From Aurantimicrobium sp. (lineage in GTDB: Bacteria > Actinomycetota > Actinomycetes > Actinomycetales > Microbacteriaceae), in assembly GCA_024644865.1 (NCBI GenBank), contig JAHEGZ010000005.1, positions 1 through 64,000 of the forward strand: DNA of 64,000 bases, in the 5' to 3' direction. The notes under the pieces are model-generated. The model made no database searches. It was not told where the DNA came from and saw only the letters and a program-made list of their open reading frames with translations. A program made the position numbers and the translations under genes. How positions within the stretch are numbered: the stretch's first letter is position 1; every line of letters starts with the position of its first letter. This document shows, one piece after another, positions 55,949 to 63,799 of the stretch.

Positions 55949-57016
55949 ATGTCGTCTGCTGCCGCTCTCAACACCTCTGCCGGGGTCGCCGAGCTTACGG
56001 GCGCAATTTGCGACATCGAGTCGGTCTCGGGCAATGAATCCGCGCTCGCCGACGCGATTGAGAGCACCCTTCGAACTGCAGGCCACCTTGAAGTGATTCG
56101 GGATGCCGATGCCATCGTGGCCCGCACGAACCTCGGTCGCCCCCAGCGTGTCATCGTCGCCGGACACATCGACACAGTGCCTGTCAACAACAACCTGCCG
56201 ACCCGCCTCGAGGGAGCCGAGCTCGTCGGCCGCGGAACGGTCGATATGAAGGGTGGCGTCGCCGTCGCGCTCAAGCTCGCGGTCGAGCTCACCGACCCTC
56301 GCCACGACATCACCTGGATTTTTTACGATCACGAAGAGGTCGCATCCGAACTCAATGGTCTCGGGCGAATCGCTCGCTCTCGACCGGAACTGCTCGAGGC
56401 TGATTTCGCGATTTTGGGGGAACCCAGCAACGGCACGGTTGAGGGTGGCTGCAACGGAACACTGCGCGTGATCGTGTCGACCACGGGCAAACGTGCCCAT
56501 TCGGCGCGGGCATGGATGGGCGACAATGCCATTCACAAGCTTGCTGGTGCCCTGACCTCACTGCGTGCCTACGAGCCTGAGAGCGTCAAAGTAGATGGGC
56601 TCGTGTACCGCGAAGGTCTGAGCGCCGTCGGAATCAGCGGGGGAGTTGCGGGCAACGTCATTCCCGACGACGCAGCTCTCGTGGTGAACTACCGCTTTGC
56701 ACCCGACAAAAACGTTGAACAGGCGCTAGCTCACGTGCGTGAGGTCTTCGCGGGTTACGAGGTCGAGGTCGACGACAGCGCACCCGGTGCTCGTCCCGGA
56801 CTGACCTCGGCGATAGCCCAGGAGTTCATCGCAGCAGTCGCAGCGGCTCCGGCGGCCAAGTACGGCTGGACCGACGTGGCTCGTTTCAGTGAGTTCGGTA
56901 TTCCGGCAGTGAACTTTGGCCCGGGTGATCCCGCGCTGGCGCACACTGATGACGAGCGCGTTCCGGTTGCTCAGATTGTCGAGTGCGAGCGCGTTCTACG
57001 CACCTGGCTGAGCTAG
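55949..57016 (+). CDS. dapE: Succinyl-diaminopimelate desuccinylase
   Basis: Zinc M20-family hydrolase that removes succinate to give L,L-diaminopimelate. The 355-aa protein has the metal site VAGHIDTVPVNNN (His, Asp), GRGTVDMKGGVAVALKLA with the bridging Asp, FYDHEEVASELNGLG (Glu) and, near the end, HTDDERVPVAQI (His). It lies divergent from dapD; the ATG at 55949 is leaderless. The next gene starts immediately at its stop (TAGATG). Confidence 0.94.
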   Translation: MSSAAALNTSAGVAELTGAICDIESVSGNESALADAIESTLRTAGHLEVIRDADAIVARTNLGRPQRVIVAGHIDTVPVNNNLPTRLEGAELVGRGTVDMKGGVAVALKLAVELTDPRHDITWIFYDHEEVASELNGLGRIARSRPELLEADFAILGEPSNGTVEGGCNGTLRVIVSTTGKRAHSARAWMGDNAIHKLAGALTSLRAYEPESVKVDGLVYREGLSAVGISGGVAGNVIPDDAALVVNYRFAPDKNVEQALAHVREVFAGYEVEVDDSAPGARPGLTSAIAQEFIAAVAAAPAAKYGWTDVARFSEFGIPAVNFGPGDPALAHTDDERVPVAQIVECERVLRTWLS

Positions 57017-58210
57017 ATGTACGCACTTGCCGGCCGTTCGGGGCGCATCCTTGGGATGCCCTGGTGGCTGGCCGTCACTCTCGTTTTCATCGTCGGGCGA
57101 CTCATCTCAACCGCGATGCTCGCCTGGTACGCGGCGCATCAGGGAGCGAATCCGTGGACGGGGGCGCATCCGAGCCTGGGTGATTTCTCGAGCATCTGGG
57201 ACGGCCGCTGGTACAACCTGATTGCCCAAGCGGGTTATCCCAAGATTCTTCCGCACGACCCGAGCGGTCACGTGATTGAGAACTCGTGGGCTTTCTTGCC
57301 GCTGTATCCCGTGATGTGCTCACTGTTGATGACGCTGACCGGGCTCGATTGGAACACCGCCGCGATCAGCGTTTCTGTTGCGTGTGCATTCGGCGCGTCA
57401 CTGGTTATCTATCGTCTCTTCGCAAAATTCCTGCCTGTGCAGCAGGCATTTTTCGCCATCGTGCTTTTTAACTTCGCTCCCGTCTCTCCGATCTACCAGG
57501 TGGCCTACGCCGAGTCACTCCAGCTGTTGCTCATTGCAATCGCGCTGCTGTTGCTGGTCAACCGCGCCTACCTCTGGATTGTTCCCGTCGTGCTTCTTTT
57601 AGGGTTCACTCGCCCGGGTGCCCTGGCCTTGGCACTCACGCTGGGCCTCCACGGTATCTTCAGATTCGTTCGCCGAAGGCGCTCACCGTTTCCGGTCAGT
57701 GACCGATGGAAACTTTTGGTCGCGATCGTGTTTAGCCTCGTGGCGGGCTTTGCGTGGCTGATCATTGCTGGCGTCGTCACGGGAGTTCCCGGCGCGTACC
57801 TCCAGACCGAACTGGCGTGGCGCAGTGTCTATGTGGGCTGGGATGCTCTGGTGCCATTTACCCCGTGGATTCAAGCCGGCCAGTACTGGTTCCCCGGAGT
57901 GCCGGGCTATCTGGTCGTACTCGGTGCTGCCGCGCTGTTCGCTGCAGTTATCTTTGCCCCCGCGTCCCGGCGCCTCGGCCTCGACATGCGGCTATGGATG
58001 TTCAGTTATGCCCTGTATTTATTTGCAGTGTTCTTTCCTCAGTCGAGCACTGTGCGCATCCTTGCCCCCATGTTTCCGGCGCTCGGACTGTTCGCTGCGC
58101 CCCGTTCGCGCGCCTATCGGGTAGCTCTCGTCGTCGTCTTTCTGGTCGCTCAATGGTTCTGGATTGCTCAGTTCTGGGCGATTAGTGAAAACGACTGGAC
58201 GCCCCCGTAA
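57017..58210 (+). CDS. PIG-V-like membrane mannosyltransferase
   Basis: A 397-aa polytopic protein similar in pattern to the PIG-V/GPI mannosyltransferase-like family of actinobacteria, which use polyprenyl-phosphate-mannose outside the membrane. The first loop has SSIWDGRWYNLIAQAGYP and NSWAFLPLYPVMCSLLM, the acidic/aromatic pattern expected in that family. Later parts are hydrophobic helices with FTRPGALALALTLGLHG. Acceptor unknown. The ATG follows the dapE stop directly and is probably coupled. Confidence 0.85.
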   Translation: MYALAGRSGRILGMPWWLAVTLVFIVGRLISTAMLAWYAAHQGANPWTGAHPSLGDFSSIWDGRWYNLIAQAGYPKILPHDPSGHVIENSWAFLPLYPVMCSLLMTLTGLDWNTAAISVSVACAFGASLVIYRLFAKFLPVQQAFFAIVLFNFAPVSPIYQVAYAESLQLLLIAIALLLLVNRAYLWIVPVVLLLGFTRPGALALALTLGLHGIFRFVRRRRSPFPVSDRWKLLVAIVFSLVAGFAWLIIAGVVTGVPGAYLQTELAWRSVYVGWDALVPFTPWIQAGQYWFPGVPGYLVVLGAAALFAAVIFAPASRRLGLDMRLWMFSYALYLFAVFFPQSSTVRILAPMFPALGLFAAPRSRAYRVALVVVFLVAQWFWIAQFWAISENDWTPP

Positions 58211-58305
58211 ACGCTGTCTGAACATGTGCCCCAGGAGTGCCCCGTGGTAATTCGGTGTTGGAGCAACTGGGATAATAGAGACAGATAGTTCTGAAAGGGG
58301 TGCCC

Positions 58306-58473
58306 ATGGCGGCGCAGAAACCACGTACCGGCGACGGACCCATGGAGGCAACCAAAGAAGGTCGTCTCATCATCGTGAAGGTCCCTCTCGAGGGTGGCGG
58401 CCGAATGGCTGTTTCGATGACAAACGACGAGGTTACCGAGTTGCACGACTTGCTCGGCAAGGTCCTCGCGTAG
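58306..58473 (+). CDS. DUF3117 protein (55 aa)
   Basis: A 55-aa conserved actinobacterial protein, MAAQKPRTGDGPMEATKEGR then IIVKVPLEGGGRMAVSMTND and VTELHDLLGKVLA, recognised as DUF3117 (the M. tuberculosis Rv1211 type). Function is unknown. The ATG has AAGGGG 6 nt upstream, and the next coding feature is a strong terminator. It lies beyond dapE as in the M. tuberculosis order. Confidence 0.9.
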   Translation: MAAQKPRTGDGPMEATKEGRLIIVKVPLEGGGRMAVSMTNDEVTELHDLLGKVLA

Positions 58474-58504
58474 TCATACATTTTGAGACTCAGGTCTCGC
58501 AAGA

Positions 58505-58528
58505 AAGCCCCGCTTCGGCGGGGCTTTT
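58505..58528. terminator. Rho-independent-type terminator with UUCG loop
   Basis: AAGCCCCGC (58505-58513), loop TTCG, GCGGGGCTT (58518-58526), then TTCT. A perfect 9-bp stem with a stable tetraloop and T-run on the plus strand; on the minus strand it is followed by TTCTT, so it can also end the O-methyltransferase transcript. Confidence 0.88.
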
Positions 58529-58535
58529 CTCGTTC

Positions 58536-59162
58536 TTATGCAGTCTTGACGATGCTGAGCAACCCGTCACCGGCGGGCAGTAGCGACCACACCTGGTTCT
58601 CGTCATCGCTGGCGTTTTTCATGATCGCACGCAGCGCACTAGGAACCGCGCCACGCTTGGCCGGCTCGGCGACCTCGCCGTTCCACAGCGCGTGCGGAAT
58701 CAGCACGACACCACCGGCGCGAACGAGACGCAAGGCGTGTTCGACGTTGAACAGAAGCTGGCTGGGGTCACCGTCGACAACGGCAACGTCGTAGGTGTTT
58801 TCGTTCATGCGCGGAAGAACGTCCGCTGCCTTGCCGGTGATCAGACGCACGCGATTGGCGGGGTATCCGGCTTCGACAAACAGTGGCTTGGACTGCTCGT
58901 GGTGGTCGTACTCGTCGTCCAGTGAAGTCAGGGTTGCAGTGGGTGCGCCCGAGAGAAGCCACAGTCCCGAGACGCCAAATCCGGTGCCGATCTCGATGAT
59001 GTTCTGGGCCGACGTGCTGGCAGCGGTTATCGCGTACTGTGCGCCGATAACGGGAGAAATTGGTTCGACGCCGTGCTCCACCGAGAGTTCGCGAGCTTTG
59101 AGAATCGTGTTGGATTCTCGGGCGGCGTCGGTGACGTAAATCCAGTCCAGGTGTTCGAGCAT
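58536..59162 (-). CDS. SAM-dependent O-methyltransferase
   Basis: A 208-aa methyltransferase of the cation-dependent O-methyltransferase family. The SAM-binding motif IIEIGTGFGVSGLWLLSG and the acidic TLTSLDDEYDHHEQS, YDVAVVDGDPSQLLF and VRAGGVVLIPHALWNG are the usual landmarks. Substrate unknown (phenolic ring compounds are typical). The ATG at 59160-59162 has an AAGGAGG site upstream. In M. tuberculosis the homologous gene lies beside sigE, rseA and htrA; here it borders tatB. Confidence 0.88.
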   Translation of the reverse strand: MLEHLDWIYVTDAARESNTILKARELSVEHGVEPISPVIGAQYAITAASTSAQNIIEIGTGFGVSGLWLLSGAPTATLTSLDDEYDHHEQSKPLFVEAGYPANRVRLITGKAADVLPRMNENTYDVAVVDGDPSQLLFNVEHALRLVRAGGVVLIPHALWNGEVAEPAKRGAVPSALRAIMKNASDDENQVWSLLPAGDGLLSIVKTA

Positions 59163-59214
59163 GACGGTTCCTCCTTGGTCTCAAGACTATGGTGAGAGGC
59201 GTTTTTCGGGGCGG

Positions 59215-59229
59215 TAGTCTCGTAGTGTG
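59215..59229 (+). promoter_or_regulatory. -10 box and leaderless start of tatB
   Basis: TAGTCT (59215-59220), 6-nt spacer CGTAGT, then GTG at 59227. Confidence 0.6.
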
Positions 59230-59601
59230 TTCGGTTTGACCTTCGACAAGATTCTCGTCATTGGCGTGATTGCTGTCTTTTTGCTTGGTCCCGAACGCCT
59301 GCCCGCATATGCGGCCAAACTTGCTCAACTGGTCAAGGGCCTTCGCGCCATGGCGAACAATGCCAAAGACCGCATGAAAGAGGAAATGGGTGATGAGTTT
59401 GACGAGGCCGAGTGGCAAAAACTCGATCCTCGTCGCTACGACCCGCGCCGAATTATTCGGGAGGCTTTGCTCGATGAGGTGACCGGTTCACCTGCGACTG
59501 CCCCTGAGCGCCCCGGTGAGACTCTCGCGCCGAACTCGGCAGCCAAGCCGGTGCGCACCGAGCGCTTAGCTTCCACTCCCTACGACGGAGAAGCAACATG
59601 A
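59227..59601 (+). CDS. tatB: Sec-independent translocase TatB
   Basis: TatB component of the twin-arginine translocase, which receives folded proteins with RR signal peptides. The 124-aa protein has one N-terminal membrane helix (FDKILVIGVIAVFLLGPERLP, with the PERLP hinge), a long amphipathic helix (AAKLAQLVKGLRAMANNAKD) and a Pro/Arg-rich C-terminal tail. It is a close fit to TatB rather than TatA in length and hinge. It overlaps the DUF998 gene (ATGA). tatA and tatC are not in the window. Confidence 0.9.
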   Translation: MFGLTFDKILVIGVIAVFLLGPERLPAYAAKLAQLVKGLRAMANNAKDRMKEEMGDEFDEAEWQKLDPRRYDPRRIIREALLDEVTGSPATAPERPGETLAPNSAAKPVRTERLASTPYDGEAT

Positions 59602-60209
59602 CCGTCTGGGTTCGTCGCCCCGGTCTGATCGCCGGAATCATCGCACCGATTCTCTCTATCGGTGGTCAACTCGCCGCCATGGCAACCTGGCCCAGCTACA
59701 ACCCGTTCTCGCAGACCATCTCTGAAATGGCCGCGGGGGATGCCCCGACTCAGGTCTTTATGGAGACCATCTTCTGCCTCACCGGCGTAGCCACGCTGCT
59801 CGTCGCGCTGTACACGCCGGGGATTGCCAAGCTCGGGCGCGTCTTCATCTTCATCAGCGGATTCTCGTTCTTTGGCGTGGCAATCTTTCCGCTCGAGACC
59901 ATGGCCGGTGCATCGTCGCTCGGGCACAAACTCAGCGCGATGGTTGGGTTCGTCCTGTTGGCAGCGTGGCCGCTTGTCGGCTGGCGGCGAGGCGCCGATG
60001 TTCCCTGGGTGATTCGCCCCATTCCCTCGATTGCCGCGACCGTGGTCATGGCGATCTTCTGCTTCTGGTTCCTCGCAGTCTGGGCAACCCCCGGTCTCGG
60101 CTATGTCGGGACGATGGAGCGCATAGCCGCGTGGCTCGAGGGCATTTGGCCGCTGATTGTTGTGGTCGTTTTAGCGCGGGCTCAGTCCCAGCGACTTTCC
60201 CGCTCGTGA
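59598..60209 (+). CDS. DUF998 membrane protein
   Basis: A 203-aa protein with six or more hydrophobic segments: PGLIAGIIAPILSIGGQLAA at the N-terminus, then YNPFSQTISEMAAGDAP, a conserved DUF998 loop, and helices near FFGVAIFPLE, VGFVLLAAWPLVG and IPSIAATVVMAIFCFW. Function unknown. The ATG overlaps the tatB stop. Its last 39 bp overlap the end of mrp on the other strand. Confidence 0.85.
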   Translation: MTVWVRRPGLIAGIIAPILSIGGQLAAMATWPSYNPFSQTISEMAAGDAPTQVFMETIFCLTGVATLLVALYTPGIAKLGRVFIFISGFSFFGVAIFPLETMAGASSLGHKLSAMVGFVLLAAWPLVGWRRGADVPWVIRPIPSIAATVVMAIFCFWFLAVWATPGLGYVGTMERIAAWLEGIWPLIVVVVLARAQSQRLSRS

Positions 60210-61304
60210 TCGGCCCGAGGTCACAATCTTTGCAACAAGTTCGGTGATGGCCACAGCCGCCGGATCGCTCGGATCGTGCACGACGACCGGGGTGCCGATG
60301 TCGCCACCCACGCGTAATCCGATGCTGAGCGGAATCTGCCCGAGCACACCAAGGTTGGTTGAGCTCGTCGAAGCCAGCCCGTCTACAACGGCCTGAGCTC
60401 CGCCGGTTCCGAAGAGGTCGATCCGGTGGCCATCCGGGCCCACCATGGCCGACATGTTTTCAACCACGCCGATCACGCGCTGCCCGGTTTGCCGGGCGAG
60501 CATGCCGGCGCGAATCGCCACGCCCGCCGCGGCGGGCTGAGGGGTGGTGACGATCAGCACGTCGGAGTGCGGCAGCAGTTGCCCCACGGTAATCGCGACG
60601 TCGCCGGTGCCGGGCGGCAGGTCGAGCAGCAAGAAGTCAAGGTCGCCAAAGTAGACGTCGGTCAAGAACTGACTGATCGTGCGCTGCAGCATGGGACCAC
60701 GCCAGGCGACGGCCGTCGATTGGTCCTCGACGAACATGCCGATCGAGATGACCTTCACGTTGTGTCCGACCGGCGGCAAAATCATGTCGTCGAGGCGGGT
60801 CGGGCGAACCGGGATGCCCTCGGGCGCTAGTCCCATCAACGCGGGAATCGAGTAGCCGTGGACGTCGGCGTCGAGGATGCCGACTCGGTAGCCGGCGATC
60901 GACAGCGCGCACGCGAGGTTAGCGGTCAGGCTCGACTTGCCCACACCGCCTTTGCCGCTCGTGATTGCGATGACGCGCGTGAGCCCATCGGCGGTGAATG
61001 GGTTGTGTTTGGCGCCTTCGGGGCGAAGTCGCGCCAGCATTTCAGCGCGCTCCGCGGGCGTCATTACTGTCACGTCAACGTCGACCGACCCGATTTCGGC
61101 GACCGCGGCGGCGGCAGCGCGAACGTCGCGTTCGATCGTTAGTGCGGCCGGGCATCCGGCAATCGTGAGCTTGAGCTGGATGCACGCTGCGCCGCTCTCG
61201 ATGGTCACCTCGCCAATCATGCCGAGGTCTGCCAGCGGCCGGCGAAGTTCCGGGTCAACGACTGCGCCGGCGGCTGCGCGCACAGCCTGCGCTACCTCGT
61301 TCAT
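60171..61304 (-). CDS. mrp: Mrp/ApbC iron-sulfur carrier ATPase
   Basis: A 377-aa P-loop ATPase that carries and inserts Fe-S clusters. Residues 1-90 form a DUF59/MIP18-type domain (VVDPELRRPLADLGMIGE). The ATPase domain has a deviant Walker A, ITSGKGGVGKSSLTANLA, then ILDADVHGYSIPALMGL and DLPPGTGDVAITVGQLLP. A CxxC is not visible, as in many Mrp proteins. The ATG at 61302-61304 overlaps the DUF1003 stop, and mrp is the last gene of the pepP-PQ-MgtE-DUF1003-mrp run. Confidence 0.94.
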   Translation of the reverse strand: MNEVAQAVRAAAGAVVDPELRRPLADLGMIGEVTIESGAACIQLKLTIAGCPAALTIERDVRAAAAAVAEIGSVDVDVTVMTPAERAEMLARLRPEGAKHNPFTADGLTRVIAITSGKGGVGKSSLTANLACALSIAGYRVGILDADVHGYSIPALMGLAPEGIPVRPTRLDDMILPPVGHNVKVISIGMFVEDQSTAVAWRGPMLQRTISQFLTDVYFGDLDFLLLDLPPGTGDVAITVGQLLPHSDVLIVTTPQPAAAGVAIRAGMLARQTGQRVIGVVENMSAMVGPDGHRIDLFGTGGAQAVVDGLASTSSTNLGVLGQIPLSIGLRVGGDIGTPVVVHDPSDPAAVAITELVAKIVTSGRSRAGKSLGLSPR

Positions 61305-61819
61305 TTCTTGCGGGGAACAGGCTTTTTAGGCGCCGACTTCTCGTTTTCGAGCTCTTCCAGCAAAGCGCGAAGCTCGGCACGAATGAAGTCTTTGGTCGCC
61401 ATGTCTTTCATGGCCAGGCGCAGGGCAACAACCTCGCGGGCGAGATACTCGGTGTCGGCGAGGTTGCGCTCGGCGCGCTGACGATCCTGTTCGAATTGTA
61501 CGCGGTCGCGGTCATCCTGACGGTTCTGCGCGAGCAGAATCATGGGTGCGGCGTACGAGGCCTGCAGTGAGAGAAGCAGCGTCAGTGCGGTAAAGCCGAT
61601 GGCTGCGGAGTCAAAACGCCATGACGTTGGTGCAATCGAGTTAAACCCGATCCAGACGATACAAAACAGCGTGAGGCCCAGCAGGAACCACGGTGTTCCC
61701 ATGGCGCGAGCGATGGTTTCGGTGAATCGACCGAAGCGATCGCGACTGCGGGCAGGGCGAGGACCAAGACCGGAAAAGCCCTTCGGGGTGTTGAAATCTT
61801 CTTCACGGTTACGAGCCAT
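61301..61819 (-). CDS. DUF1003 membrane protein
   Basis: A 172-aa protein of the DUF1003 family. Two hydrophobic helices (GTPWFLLGLTLFCIVWIGFN and FTALTLLLSLQASYAAPMIL) are followed by a basic-acidic coiled coil (DDRDRVQFEQDRQRAERNLA) and a Lys/Pro tail. In M. tuberculosis the equivalent lies between mrp and the MgtE-like gene, matching this order. The ATG at 61817-61819 has AAGGAGG upstream and overlaps the MgtE-like gene by 11 bp. Confidence 0.88.
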   Translation of the reverse strand: MARNREEDFNTPKGFSGLGPRPARSRDRFGRFTETIARAMGTPWFLLGLTLFCIVWIGFNSIAPTSWRFDSAAIGFTALTLLLSLQASYAAPMILLAQNRQDDRDRVQFEQDRQRAERNLADTEYLAREVVALRLAMKDMATKDFIRAELRALLEELENEKSAPKKPVPRKK

Positions 61820-63170
61820 TGGTTCCCCTCCTTCCGCGTGTGGTTGGGGTGCTAGAGGTGTTGGTCGATGCCTTCTTGACGGGCGCGCGGCGACGAGCCG
61901 GGGCCTTCTTGGTGGGTGACTTCGTCAGATCATCACCCTCGTCATGACTTCGCCAGTCATCAGGCAGCAGGTAGTCAAGAACGTCGTCAATGGTGACCAC
62001 GCCAACCAGGCGTTGGTGTTCGTCTACAACCGGCACAGCAACGAGGTTGTAGCTGGCCAAAATACGTGACACTTCGGCTGCTGAGGTGGTGACCGGAATT
62101 GCCTCAGTGCTGTCGTCGAGCAAGGCGCCAATGCGTTCGTGTGGCGGGTAACGAAGTAGCCGCTGGAAATGCACGAGTCCGAGGAATCGGCCGGTGGGGG
62201 CCTCAAAGGGAGGCAGCGTGACACACACCGAAGCCGCGAGCGTGGGGTCGAGTTCGTGGCGACGAATGTGCGCCAATGCCTCAGCAACGGTCGACTCGGC
62301 CGAAAGAATGATGGGTTCGGTGGTCATCAGACCACCAGCGGTATCAGCACCAAAGCTGAGCAGAAGTCGAACGTCTTCGGCCTCTTCGGGCTCCATGAGG
62401 TCGAGCAGCATCTCACCCTGCTCATCAGGCAGCTGGGCGATCAGGTCAGCAGCGTCGTCGGGGTCCATCTCGTCGAGAACGTCAGCGGCGCGCTCGTCGT
62501 CGAGCTGGGTAATGAGTGTGACCTGGTCGCTCTCATCCATTTCTTCGAGCACGTCGGCCAGGCGGTCATCCGAAAGTTCCTCGGCAACCTCGAGTCGACG
62601 CTCCTCCGGCAGATCAAGCAGCGTGGTTGCTAAGTCGGCGGGCTTGAGCTCAGAGTAAGTGGCAATCAGCTGCTCGGCCGACTGAGCCTCTCCGCGAGTG
62701 TTCTTTTCTTTGACGGCATCCCAGTCGACCAGGGCAGTGACACCTTTGGTGAGCGGGGATGCGGCCAAGCGAGGCCGGCGAACAAAGAGCTGGCTAACTT
62801 CCCATTCGCCGGGGCCGGTCTCACTGATGGCAACATCTTCGACTGTTGCATCGCCGGTCTTGTCGTTGAACGCGACCTTACGGCCCAGAAACTCCGAAAT
62901 CAGGCGCAGTTCGCTGGCTCGCTGCTCAAACTTGCGGGTGTTGATCAGCCCGGTGGTGATGACCTGACCGTTGCTGATGCTCTCAATGCGTCCGATGGAT
63001 GCGAAGACGCGACGCTTGCCCGGAATTTCCACCAACAGACCGACAACACGGGGGGAGTGGTTGGCGCGGTAGACGACGATGACATCGCGAACGCGACCCA
63101 CGCGGTCTCCCACGGGGTCGAAAACGTTGCACCCGGCTAAGCGGGCGACAAATACGCGTGCGCCACTCAC
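61809..63170 (-). CDS. Soluble MgtE-like regulatory protein (PRC, MgtE-N and CBS domains)
   Basis: A 453-aa cytosolic protein with the regulatory half of magnesium transporter MgtE but no membrane segments. Residues 1-130 hold PRC-barrel-like units (GDRVGRVRDVIVVYRANHSP, GRKVAFNDKTGDATVEDV). The MgtE intracellular N domain follows with DDAADLIAQLPDEQGEMLLD and EEMDESDQVTLITQLDDERA, then two CBS motifs (GGLMTTEPIILSAESTVAEA and LVAVPVVDEHQRLVGVVTID). The tail is Lys/Arg/Pro-rich. The GTG overlaps the PQ-loop gene (GTGA). Probable role: sensing Mg2+ or nucleotides; partner unknown. Confidence 0.88.
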   Translation of the reverse strand: MSGARVFVARLAGCNVFDPVGDRVGRVRDVIVVYRANHSPRVVGLLVEIPGKRRVFASIGRIESISNGQVITTGLINTRKFEQRASELRLISEFLGRKVAFNDKTGDATVEDVAISETGPGEWEVSQLFVRRPRLAASPLTKGVTALVDWDAVKEKNTRGEAQSAEQLIATYSELKPADLATTLLDLPEERRLEVAEELSDDRLADVLEEMDESDQVTLITQLDDERAADVLDEMDPDDAADLIAQLPDEQGEMLLDLMEPEEAEDVRLLLSFGADTAGGLMTTEPIILSAESTVAEALAHIRRHELDPTLAASVCVTLPPFEAPTGRFLGLVHFQRLLRYPPHERIGALLDDSTEAIPVTTSAAEVSRILASYNLVAVPVVDEHQRLVGVVTIDDVLDYLLPDDWRSHDEGDDLTKSPTKKAPARRRAPVKKASTNTSSTPTTRGRRGTNGS

Positions 63171-63787
63171 CTTTCTAGGTTAGTCCCGGACTGGGCGAGC
63201 GCACGCCTCCTCGCGACAGTTTCAAAAAGGATGATGAAACTGCTCATGACCAAGGTGATGATGGAGAACCAGAACACGGTGATTTGGCCGGCCCATGCGC
63301 CATAAAAAATCCAGCACAGCGACGACACAAGCATGAGGGTGAACGTCATGCGAGACACCGCGGTGGCTCGAGACCGTCGCATCGACACAAACGACGTGAA
63401 GAGCTGGGGTAGCCGACTGCCGAGCCCGATGGCCAGGAAAATGGCGCCCACGAGCGGGCTACTGAAGAATACGAGAGTGAACCCGCTGACCCAGAGTGCC
63501 GCGACAATCAGAGCAGCCAAGGTGACGCTCATCCACTGCCGCAACAAGATGATCGAAAGTACTCCCGTGGCCACCGCGCTAATCGTGTTGGTGACAATCT
63601 GACTGATGCTGTCGACGGTGAAACCGTACGCGAGCCAGCCCGTAGCCATCGTGGTGAATATCAGCCAGGTCGAGGTGCTCACGCCGACAAAAGAGCGCGT
63701 GGCAGTGACGCGATAGATCTGGGGAATCGAGATGCTCAGGCCGATGAGCCCTCCTACGAAACCAAGCCACTCAACTGGTGGAATCAC
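63167..63787 (-). CDS. PQ-loop repeat membrane protein (SWEET-like)
   Basis: A 206-aa membrane protein with two PQ-loop units: SISIPQIYRVTATRSFVGVS near residues 18-37 and LGSRLPQLFTSFVSMRRSRA near 122-141, separated by a linker helix, giving seven hydrophobic segments. This is the arrangement of SWEET/PQ-loop transporters that move sugars or amino acids. Substrate unknown. The ATG at 63785-63787 lies 12 nt after pepP and its stop overlaps the MgtE-like gene. Confidence 0.85.
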   Translation of the reverse strand: MIPPVEWLGFVGGLIGLSISIPQIYRVTATRSFVGVSTSTWLIFTTMATGWLAYGFTVDSISQIVTNTISAVATGVLSIILLRQWMSVTLAALIVAALWVSGFTLVFFSSPLVGAIFLAIGLGSRLPQLFTSFVSMRRSRATAVSRMTFTLMLVSSLCWIFYGAWAGQITVFWFSIITLVMSSFIILFETVARRRALAQSGTNLER

Positions 63788-63799
63788 GAGTGAGCCAAC

